Assembly: GCA_045649205.1 (NCBI GenBank)
Contig: JAZRPJ010000037.1
Span: 1 to 6,014 of the forward strand
DNA length: 6,014 nucleotides
DNA from: Flemingiibacterium sp045649205
GTDB taxonomy: Bacteria; Bacillota; Clostridia; Oscillospirales; CAG-272
Direction of reading: 5' to 3'
The notes beneath the pieces are model-generated. The model did no database searches, was not told the origin of the DNA, and saw nothing but the letters and a program-made list of their open reading frames with translations. A program made the position numbers and the translations under genes. Of the stretch, positions 1 to 5,589 are shown in pieces; position 1 is the stretch's first letter; every line of letters begins with the position of its first letter.

Positions 1-900
1 GAACAGCACCGTTTCGGTGTTTCCCAGCGCGATGCCCTTGTAATGAAGGGTGGCGGCGAGAGTTGCCACAGCCTTAATATGAGCGCAACGCCTATCCCCA
101 GAACCCTTGCCATGTTCCTTTACGGCGACCTTGATATGTCGAAGCTTGACGAGCTTCCGCCGGGAAGACAGAGGGTACAGACCTTCGTGGTTGACGAAAG
201 CTACCGTGAGCGGCTGAACGGCTTCATAAGAAAGCAAAGGGACGAGGGGCATCAGACCTACATTGTCTGTCCCCGTGTTGAAGAAATAGAGGGCGGCGAA
301 GTCACCCAGGATGACATACGCCTCTTCGATTTCGGATATGATATAAATGAGATACTATCACCGAAAAATCAAGCCAAGGCGGTAACTGCCTGGCATAAAG
401 CCATGGAGGAAGCCCTCCCCGACCTTAAAATCGGCTGTGTTCACGGAAAAATGTCCGCTGCCGAAAAGGATTCGGTTATGGATTCATTCGCTTCGGGCGA
501 GCTTGATGTGCTGATTTCCACCACAGTTATTGAGGTGGGCGTAAACGTGCCGAGTGCGACCCTTATGGTGGTAGAAAACGCCGACAGGTTCGGACTTTCA
601 CAGCTTCATCAGCTCCGCGGACGTGTGGGTCGCGGCAAGGATAGATCCTACTGCATCCTTGTGTCCGACGCCAAGGGCGATGCGGGTGCGCGCCTTGAAG
701 TCATGCGCACCACCTACGACGGCTACAAAATTGCGGAATTTGACCTGAACGAACGAGGTCCCGGCGATTTCTTCAAGGGCGATCACGGGGATGTAAGACA
801 GCACGGTGACCTTAGATTCAGACTTGCCGATCTCTGCGAGGACATCGAGCTTCTTGAGGGAGCCATCGCCGCGGCAAGGGAAACCGCTGAAGCAAAATAA
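1..900 (+). CDS. recG: ATP-dependent DNA helicase RecG, C-terminal part (5' end outside window)
   Basis: RecG is a cytoplasmic superfamily 2 helicase that remodels stalled replication forks and branch-migrates Holliday junctions. The frame is open from base 1; the first ATG at 43 is internal, because the codons before it already read EQHRFGV, the end of the DEQH box (motif II). In the 299 visible residues one sees SATPIPRT at about 28-35 (motif III), VHGKM at 147-151 (motif IV), STTVIEVGVNVP at 173-184 (motif V) and LHQLRGRVGR at about 202-211 (motif VI, arginine finger). RGPGDFF and RQHG at about 252-269 form the RecG-specific TRG region. Family members are about 680 residues, so the N-terminal wedge domain and first RecA-like domain lie upstream. 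Two places look longer than the usual RecG: a stretch after VCPRVEE (about 97-127) and KGDHGDV inside the TRG motif. The gene ends in TAA, and a palindromic repeat begins 15-17 bp later. Confidence 0.95.
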   Translation, partial: EQHRFGVSQRDALVMKGGGESCHSLNMSATPIPRTLAMFLYGDLDMSKLDELPPGRQRVQTFVVDESYRERLNGFIRKQRDEGHQTYIVCPRVEEIEGGEVTQDDIRLFDFGYDINEILSPKNQAKAVTAWHKAMEEALPDLKIGCVHGKMSAAEKDSVMDSFASGELDVLISTTVIEVGVNVPSATLMVVENADRFGLSQLHQLRGRVGRGKDRSYCILVSDAKGDAGARLEVMRTTYDGYKIAEFDLNERGPGDFFKGDHGDVRQHGDLRFRLADLCEDIELLEGAIAAARETAEAK

Positions 901-914
901 ATTAAACTCAATCA

Positions 915-1014
915 AAGGCTCTCCCCATGGGAGAGCTGTCACCGAAGGTGACTGAGAGGGCAATATAGGTAGACCCTCTCCGTCACGGCTAACGCCGTGC
1001 CACGTTCTCTCCGG
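915..1014. repeat. Compound palindromic intergenic repeat, copy 1
   Basis: This ~100-bp element between recG and rarA has two related halves facing each other. Half A has an 8-bp stem at 918-925/929-936 (GCTCTCCC/GGGAGAGC, 3-nt loop) and a 6-bp stem at 938-943/947-952 (GTCACC/GGTGAC, loop GAA). The halves join through GAGAGGG 954-960 pairing with CCCTCTC 974-980 around a 13-nt spacer. Half B has CACGGC 984-989 pairing with GCCGTG 994-999. The distal hairpin of half B, intact in copy 2, is degenerate here (1001-1014). The whole unit aligns, in reverse complement, with 3977-4081, including the AT-rich spacer. No open reading frame or transposase is present, so it resembles the REP/MITE-like elements common in gut Clostridia. 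It could act as a weak terminator or mRNA stabiliser; no U-tract follows. Confidence 0.85.
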
Positions 1015-1065
1015 AAATACCGTACCGGTACCGCTAAATGGAAAGTCAAATAAACAGCAAAGAAA

Positions 1066-1069
1066 GGAG
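1066..1069 (+). promoter_or_regulatory. Ribosome binding site of rarA
   Basis: GGAG within AAAGGAG lies 6 nt before the ATG at 1076. It is the best Shine-Dalgarno match near the start and fixes the start codon. No convincing -35/-10 pair is visible between the repeat and this site. Confidence 0.85.
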
Positions 1070-1075
1070 ATTCCC

Positions 1076-2317
1076 ATGGTAAGACCTTTAGCCGATAAAG
1101 TAAGACCTCTCACATTTGATGACATGGTCGGTCAGCGGCATCTCGTCGGGCGGGACGGAGTTCTTCGCCGGATGGTTGATTCGGGGCATATCACCAATAT
1201 GATATTTTTCGGTCCTCCCGGCACGGGTAAGACCACGGCGGCGAATATAGTTGCCGAAAGATCGGGAATGACCCTTCGTCGGCTCAATGCCACCACTGCA
1301 AGTCTTTCCGACGTGCGTGAGGTTATCGACGAAACCGCTACCATGATGGGAAGCTCCGGAATCCTCCTTTACCTTGACGAGATACAGTATTTCAACAAGA
1401 AACAGCAGCAGTCCCTCCTCGAATATATAGAGGACGGCCGGATAACTCTTATTGCCTCCACTACGGAGAATCCCTATTTTTACGTTTACAATGCTATAAT
1501 TTCCCGTTCCGCCGTATTTGAGTTTCATCCCGTGTCTGCGGAGGACATTACCCGGTCACTCAAACGAACCCTTGCCATTTTAAACGAGGAAAACTCCTCG
1601 TCGGTCACCTGCAGTGACGAAGGCTTTAAAACTCTTTCCGGAAGCGGTGCAGGGGATGTCAGACGAAGTATCGGGCTACTCGAAAACTCCTTCTATCTCG
1701 CGCTTTCCGGCGGCGGCGAAATAACCCCCGAGCTGATTTCCGGCTTTACGCCGAAGGTTCTCGGAAACTTCGACAGAGCCGGAGATGTACATTACGATCT
1801 TCTTTCCTGCCTGCAGAAATCCATCCGCGGTTCTGACCCGGATGCGGCGGTCTTCTATCTTGCAAAGCTACTTGAGGGAGGCGATCTCATTTCTGCCTGC
1901 AGACGGCTTCAGGTGATCGCAAGCGAGGATATCGGGCTTGCTTACCCCATGGCGGCGGTAATTACCCGTGCCGCAGTGGAAAGCGCAAGAGAGCTTGGGC
2001 TGCCCGAAGGCAGAATTCCTTTAGTGAATGCCGCAGTAATGCTTGCCACAGCTCCAAAATCCAACAGCGCATACATGGCGCTGGATAAGGCGAATGGGGA
2101 TATAGCCGCAGGCAAGGGACAGTATGTGCCGAAGCACTTACAAAGCCCCAATTTTGTCGGGTATAAATATCCTCATGACTTTGAAAACCACTGGGTCATG
2201 CAGAATTACCTCCCGGATGATCTGAAGAGTCGTAAATACTACGAATACGGCGACAACAAAACGGAACAAGCTGCAAAGCAGTATTGGGATAAGATCAAGA
2301 AAGGCAATAACCAATGA
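1076..2317 (+). CDS. rarA: Replication-associated recombination protein A, AAA+ ATPase (RarA/MgsA)
   Basis: RarA is a clamp-loader-like AAA+ ATPase of the RarA/Mgs1/WRNIP1 family. It acts as a tetramer at stalled forks and interacts with SSB and recombination proteins. The 413 residues match the usual length (about 420-450). The N-terminus PLADKVRP...VGQRHLVG (4-25) is the family signature. Walker A is GPPGTGKTT at 46-54, Walker B is LLYLDEIQ at 97-104 with the catalytic DE at 101-102, sensor 1 is STTENP at 128-133, and the arginine-finger segment ISRS is at 142-145. GAGDVRRSIGLLE later in the protein is the sensor 2 region. The rest is the tetramerisation domain, including KSNSAYMALDKA and a late YKYPHDFENHWVMQNYLP block typical of the family. 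The start is supported by GGAG 6 nt upstream. The TGA stop overlaps the next gene's ATG as ATGA, so the two are co-transcribed and probably translationally coupled. Confidence 0.96.
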   Translation: MVRPLADKVRPLTFDDMVGQRHLVGRDGVLRRMVDSGHITNMIFFGPPGTGKTTAANIVAERSGMTLRRLNATTASLSDVREVIDETATMMGSSGILLYLDEIQYFNKKQQQSLLEYIEDGRITLIASTTENPYFYVYNAIISRSAVFEFHPVSAEDITRSLKRTLAILNEENSSSVTCSDEGFKTLSGSGAGDVRRSIGLLENSFYLALSGGGEITPELISGFTPKVLGNFDRAGDVHYDLLSCLQKSIRGSDPDAAVFYLAKLLEGGDLISACRRLQVIASEDIGLAYPMAAVITRAAVESARELGLPEGRIPLVNAAVMLATAPKSNSAYMALDKANGDIAAGKGQYVPKHLQSPNFVGYKYPHDFENHWVMQNYLPDDLKSRKYYEYGDNKTEQAAKQYWDKIKKGNNQ

Positions 2318-3099
2318 ACACTACCTTCAAGCTGCTGGCTCTGGGCGACGTAGTCGGACCGGCGGCAACCGCATATATAAAAGAAAAGCTCTGGTCCTTC
2401 AGACGGGAGCATAACATAAACATGGTGGTCTGCAACGGCGAAAACGCCGCTCCGGGCAACGGTCTTGACCCGCAGTCCGCAGACACCCTCATTGAAAGCG
2501 GATGCGACGTTCTTACATCCGGCAACCATATCTTCAAGCGACGTGAAATTCGCCCTTACCTTGACGGAAGCCCCTTCCTCATCCGTCCGGCAAATTACCC
2601 CTCCGGCACTACCCCCGGAAGCGGCTACACCATAGTCACCGTCGACGGCTTCAGCGTGCTTGTGATGAACGTAATGGGCACTATATACCTCGATCCCCTT
2701 GCCTGCCCCTTTGAAACGGTGGAGCGGATCCTTGAAAAAGAGAAGGGAAATTACGATTTCGCTGTTCTTGATATTCATGCCGAAGCGACCAGCGAAAAAA
2801 TCGCCCTGGGACGCTATTTCGACGGCAGGATCAATGTTATTTTCGGCACTCATACCCATGTCCCCACCGCTGATGTGACGATTCTTCCGAAGGGAAGCGG
2901 ATATGTCACTGATCTCGGCATGTCCGGTCCTCACGACGGAGTTCTCGGGGTGAGGGCTGATATAATCATTGAAAAGCTCCGTGCAAAGCTTCCGGTGAAG
3001 TTTGAGCTTGCCGATGGAGAGATTTATGTTGACGGTGTTCTTTTCACCATTGACGCCGACACCGGAAAGGTAACAGCGGCAGAGCGAGTTAAATTCTGA
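2314..3099 (+). CDS. ymdB: YmdB-type metallophosphoesterase (TIGR00282 family)
   Basis: This family is a dinuclear-metal phosphoesterase. The Bacillus subtilis member YmdB hydrolyses 2',3'-cyclic mononucleotides and influences the choice between biofilm and motility. Length (261 aa) is close to the family's ~264. All expected metal ligands are visible with a constant +4 offset from B. subtilis numbering as I recall it: D12 (GDVVG), E43/N44 (NGENAA), N71/H72 (SGNH), H154 (DIHAEATSEKIALG), H179 and H181 (GTHTHVPTAD). The late TDLGMSGPHDGVLG block is also typical. The protein is cytoplasmic, with no signal peptide or membrane segment. GAAAGG about 9 nt upstream serves as ribosome binding site inside the 3' end of rarA, and the start overlaps the rarA stop by 4 bp. 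Departures from the common form are GNHIFKRREI in place of GNHTWDxxEI and NVMGTIYL in place of NLxGR. The substrate in this organism is inferred from the family. Confidence 0.93.
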   Translation: MNTTFKLLALGDVVGPAATAYIKEKLWSFRREHNINMVVCNGENAAPGNGLDPQSADTLIESGCDVLTSGNHIFKRREIRPYLDGSPFLIRPANYPSGTTPGSGYTIVTVDGFSVLVMNVMGTIYLDPLACPFETVERILEKEKGNYDFAVLDIHAEATSEKIALGRYFDGRINVIFGTHTHVPTADVTILPKGSGYVTDLGMSGPHDGVLGVRADIIIEKLRAKLPVKFELADGEIYVDGVLFTIDADTGKVTAAERVKF

Positions 3100-3127
3100 T
3101 ACTACTGCGGAAAGGTTTGACTTAAAA

Positions 3128-3973
3128 ATGTACGAAATAATCGAAAAAAAGAGCCTGAATCCCTTTGTCACCATGATGAAAATTTCAGCTCCCCTGGTAG
3201 CAAAAAAGGCAGAGGCGGGTCAGTTTATAATTCTCCGTACCGACCCCGACGGCGAGCGAATTCCCCTCACCGTGGCGGATTACGACAGAGAAAAGGGTAC
3301 GGTTACAATTATATTCCAGATTGTGGGCGCGACTACCGAAAAATTAAACCGCAAGAATGTGGGCGACTGCCTGCAGGTTTTTGTCGGTCCTCTCGGTAAA
3401 GCTACCAAACTTGACGGGCTTAAGAAAGTCTGCATTGTCGGCGGCGGCGTGGGATGCGCAATTGCCCTTCCCGTTGCGAAGGCGCTGAAGGAGCGGGGAT
3501 GTGAGGTTACAAGCATCATCGGCTTCCGCTCGGCGGATCTGCTTATTTTAGAGGATGAATTTAAAAAATTTTCCGACAGACTTTTCGTTACCACCGACGA
3601 TGGCTCATACGGTATCCACGGCAATGTCTGCCTTCCCCTTAACAGTATGTTCGAAAAGGGTGAGCGATTCGATGAGGTCATCACCATTGGACCTCTTGTC
3701 ATGATGAAATTCGTAGTAGAAGCCGTGCGTCCTACCGGGATTCCGGTGACGGTTTCCATGAATCCTATAATGATCGATGGCACCGGAATGTGTGGCGGAT
3801 GCAGACTCACCGTTGGCGGCAAGACGAAATTTGCCTGTGTTGATGGTCCGGATTTCGACGGCTACGAGGTAGATTTCACCTCTGCCATGGAGCGGGGGAC
3901 AATGTACCGCGATTTTGAGCGTCACGCCCACGAGGAAACCTGCAATCTCTTTAGAATGCAGGATAATAGATAA
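3128..3973 (+). CDS. nfnA: NfnA: ferredoxin-NADP+ reductase subunit alpha (FAD, [2Fe-2S]; SudB/PyrK-like)
   Basis: This is the small subunit of the NADH-dependent reduced ferredoxin:NADP+ oxidoreductase. It belongs to the ferredoxin-reductase superfamily shared with PyrK and with sulfide dehydrogenase subunit beta. The N-terminal beta-barrel FAD domain carries RIPLTVADYD at 44-53. The nucleotide-binding domain starts with CIVGGGVGCAIALPVAKAL at 102-120, and TIGPLVMMK at 186-194 is the conserved late strand. The iron-sulfur site is at the C-terminus: DGTGMCGGC at 217-225 and C237 in FACVDGPDFDG. Thus C222, C225 and C237 are present, and D217 stands where PyrK has its first cysteine, a feature of NfnA. 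Length (281 aa) is normal. GGAAAGG lies 12 nt before the ATG, and the gene follows ymdB by 28 bp. The partner nfnB follows downstream, which favours NfnA over a PyrK function, since no pyrD is present. Sulfide dehydrogenase or another bifurcating role cannot be excluded. Confidence 0.9.
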   Translation: MYEIIEKKSLNPFVTMMKISAPLVAKKAEAGQFIILRTDPDGERIPLTVADYDREKGTVTIIFQIVGATTEKLNRKNVGDCLQVFVGPLGKATKLDGLKKVCIVGGGVGCAIALPVAKALKERGCEVTSIIGFRSADLLILEDEFKKFSDRLFVTTDDGSYGIHGNVCLPLNSMFEKGERFDEVITIGPLVMMKFVVEAVRPTGIPVTVSMNPIMIDGTGMCGGCRLTVGGKTKFACVDGPDFDGYEVDFTSAMERGTMYRDFERHAHEETCNLFRMQDNR

Positions 3974-3976
3974 AAA

Positions 3977-4081
3977 GCCTCTCCCTTTGGGAGAGGTGGC
4001 ACGGCGAAAGCCGTGACGGAGAGGGCTTACTATACTCCCCTCTCAGTCACCTTCTGTGACAGCTCCCCCAATGGGGGAGCC
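3977..4081. repeat. Compound palindromic intergenic repeat, copy 2 (inverted relative to copy 1)
   Basis: This copy begins 4 nt after the nfnA stop and fills most of the nfnA-nfnB spacer. Its half B is intact: CCTCTCCC 3978-3985 pairs with GGGAGAGG 3989-3996 around TTT, and CACGGC 4000-4005 pairs with GCCGTG 4010-4015 around a GAAA tetraloop. GAGAGGG 4019-4025 pairs with CCCTCTC 4038-4044 across a 12-nt spacer. The reversed half A follows: GTCAC 4046-4050 with GTGAC 4056-4060, and GCTCCCCC 4062-4069 with GGGGGAGC 4073-4080. Order and orientation are the exact reverse of 915-1014, and even the AT-rich spacer is alignable. Compared with copy 1, one T-A pair in the outer half-A stem is a C-G pair here, so pairing is kept. 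It could fold in the nfnAB mRNA; a stabilising or processing role is inference. Confidence 0.88.
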
Positions 4082-4097
4082 AAATAAGCTTTCCACT

Positions 4098-4104
4098 GAG
4101 AGGA
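4098..4104 (+). promoter_or_regulatory. Probable weak ribosome binding site of nfnB
   Basis: GAGAGGA lies 13 nt before the ATG at 4118, a longer spacing than for rarA. It is the only purine-rich Shine-Dalgarno-like stretch between the repeat and the gene. It favours the ATG at 4118 over the in-frame ATGs at 4127 and 4148, which would be still farther away. Confidence 0.55.
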
Positions 4105-4117
4105 TTGATATACTGCT

Positions 4118-5530
4118 ATGCCAAACATGACAAATAAAAAGAATCCCATGCCCTCACAGAGTCCCGAGGAGCGGATAAACAACTTCGGCGAGGTGGCACT
4201 GGGATATGACAAAGAAACAGCTGTAGCCGAGGCGGAAAGATGCCTTAACTGCAAGGATCCCCTCTGCGTTAGCGGCTGTCCCGTGAATATACGTATTCCC
4301 GATTTTATTTCAAAAATAAAAGCTCTCGACTTTGAGGGAGCTTATGAGGTCATATCCGCATCATCCTCCCTGCCGGCGGTCTGCGGCAGAGTCTGTCCCC
4401 AGGAAACCCAATGTGAGGCGAAATGTGTCCGCGGCATCAAGGGTGAGCCGGTGGGAATCGGCAGACTTGAGCGTTTCGTTGCGGATCTACATAACGAGCA
4501 TACGGAAGTCGCCGCTGCTTCGCCGACTTCAAACGGACACAAGGTGGCAATTGTGGGTTCAGGACCCTCGTCCCTCACCTGCGCCGGCGACCTTGCAAGG
4601 CTCGGCTACAAGGTGACGGTTTACGAAGCCCTCCATACAGCCGGCGGCGTGCTTGTTTACGGTATCCCCGAATTCCGTCTGCCCAAGGCTATCGTGGAAA
4701 AGGAAGTCAACAATCTGAAGGCTCTCGGCGTTGATATCGAAACCAACGTGGTGATTGGCAAGACACTTACCGTGGACGAGCTTTTCGAAATGGGCAACGA
4801 GGCGGTATTTATCGGCTCGGGAGCCGGACTTCCAACCTTTATGAACATCCCCGGAGAGAGCCTCAAGGGCGTCTATTCCGCAAATGAATATCTGACCCGT
4901 ACAAATCTGATGAAGGCTTACCGCGACGATCCCGTAACGCCTGTGGCAAAGGGCGGCAAGGTCGCCGTTGTGGGCGGCGGAAACGTGGCGATGGATGCCG
5001 CAAGAACCGCACTCCGACTTGGTGCAGAGAAGGTGTATGTGGTTTACCGTCGGTCGATGGACGAGCTTCCGGCACGCCGTGAGGAAGTGGAGCACGCCGA
5101 AGAAGAAGGAGTAGAGTTTAAACTCCTCAACAATCCCGTGGAGATTCTCGGTTATCACAATCCCGGGGACAAGCGCGACCCTAAAAATGGCTCGGTTTGC
5201 GGCATAAAGTGCATACGAATGGAGCTTGGCGAGGCGGACGAGCGCGGACGCCGCAGTCCCGTTCCCGTTGAAGGAAGCGAATTCGTACTCGATGTTGACA
5301 CAGTAATAATCGCCATCGGTACATCGCCGAATCCTCTCATCAAATCCACCACCAAAGGCCTTGACGTAAACAAGCGTGGCGGTATCATTGTTGAAGAATC
5401 CACCGGAGCTACCTCAAAGCCCGGTGTCTATGCCGGCGGCGACGCAGTCACCGGCGCTTCCACCGTTATCTCCGCCATGGGCGCAGGCAAGATTGCGGCA
5501 AGGGCGATTGATGAGTTTATCTGTGGATAA
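4118..5530 (+). CDS. nfnB: NfnB: NADPH/ferredoxin-binding subunit, GltD/GltA-like flavoprotein
   Basis: This is the large subunit of NfnAB, which couples NADH and reduced ferredoxin oxidation to NADP+ reduction by flavin-based electron bifurcation. It is often annotated 'NADPH-dependent glutamate synthase, homotetrameric' (gltA). The N-terminal domain has two [4Fe-4S] cysteine sets: C42, C45, C50, C54 (CLNCKDPLCVSGCP) and C89, C93, C99, C103 (CGRVCPQETQCEAKC). The FAD fold starts at KVAIVGSGPSSLT (142-154), followed by GGVLVYGIPEFRLPK at 176-190. The NAD(P)H fold starts at KVAVVGGGNVAMD (281-293) with YRRS at 310-313 as a plausible phosphate-binding segment. The C-terminal FAD contact is VYAGGDAVTGAS at 437-448. 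At 470 aa it has family length and lacks the glutaminase and synthase domains of true glutamate synthase. The N-terminal MP.Q.PEERINNFGEVALGY matches Nfn-type proteins. The gene ends in tandem TAATAA. It lies 144 bp from nfnA, unusually far for the two subunits. Confidence 0.92.
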   Translation: MPNMTNKKNPMPSQSPEERINNFGEVALGYDKETAVAEAERCLNCKDPLCVSGCPVNIRIPDFISKIKALDFEGAYEVISASSSLPAVCGRVCPQETQCEAKCVRGIKGEPVGIGRLERFVADLHNEHTEVAAASPTSNGHKVAIVGSGPSSLTCAGDLARLGYKVTVYEALHTAGGVLVYGIPEFRLPKAIVEKEVNNLKALGVDIETNVVIGKTLTVDELFEMGNEAVFIGSGAGLPTFMNIPGESLKGVYSANEYLTRTNLMKAYRDDPVTPVAKGGKVAVVGGGNVAMDAARTALRLGAEKVYVVYRRSMDELPARREEVEHAEEEGVEFKLLNNPVEILGYHNPGDKRDPKNGSVCGIKCIRMELGEADERGRRSPVPVEGSEFVLDVDTVIIAIGTSPNPLIKSTTKGLDVNKRGGIIVEESTGATSKPGVYAGGDAVTGASTVISAMGAGKIAARAIDEFICG

Positions 5531-5537
5531 TAAACGC

Positions 5538-5569
5538 GGGGGAAACTTTCTTGAAAGAAAGTTTCCCCC
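5538..5569. terminator. Perfect 14-15 bp hairpin after nfnB, candidate terminator or repeat
   Basis: GGGGGAAACTTTCT (5538-5551) pairs perfectly with AGAAAGTTTCCCCC (5556-5569) around a TGAA loop, starting 7 nt after the nfnB stop. On the plus strand the stem is followed by ACACCCCTTTC rather than a run of T, so it is not a classical intrinsic terminator. On the minus strand it is followed by GCGTTTATTAT, slightly T-rich. A stem this perfect at the end of the last gene still fits transcript-end formation or 3'-end protection. Its form also resembles dispersed repeats of gut Clostridia, from memory and not checked. Confidence 0.6.
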
Positions 5570-5589
5570 ACACCCCTTTCAAAGAACTT

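Noticed and set aside
915..1014. CRISPR-like repeat array
   Set aside because: The repeats are palindromic units in inverted pairs, with no regularly spaced direct repeats or spacers and no cas genes.
1018..1033. Triple TACCG motif (1018, 1023, 1029) upstream of rarA as an operator
   Set aside because: The repeats are short, not evenly spaced, and not tied to any visible promoter. They probably represent decay of the repeat's distal arm.
598..1125. 175-codon open frame on the minus strand
   Set aside because: It is antisense to recG motifs V-VI and runs across the palindromic repeat into rarA. No domain is recognisable.
3117..3122. TTGACT as a -35 promoter box before nfnA
   Set aside because: No acceptable -10 box occurs 16-18 bp downstream, and it would fall inside nfnA. 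The 28-bp gap after ymdB is better read as operon spacing.
2239..3174. 311-codon open frame on the minus strand
   Set aside because: It lies antisense over the whole ymdB-type gene, whose plus-strand product has all family motifs. The antisense product shows no recognisable domain and results from codon bias.
4559..5158. 199-codon open frame on the minus strand
   Set aside because: It is a shadow of nfnB, which has complete FAD and NAD(P)H motifs in the plus frame.
4118..5530. True glutamate synthase small subunit (gltD)
   Set aside because: The sequence shares the GltD fold, but the neighbouring nfnA and the absence of a glutamate synthase large subunit favour NfnB. The 'GltA' label is a common misannotation.
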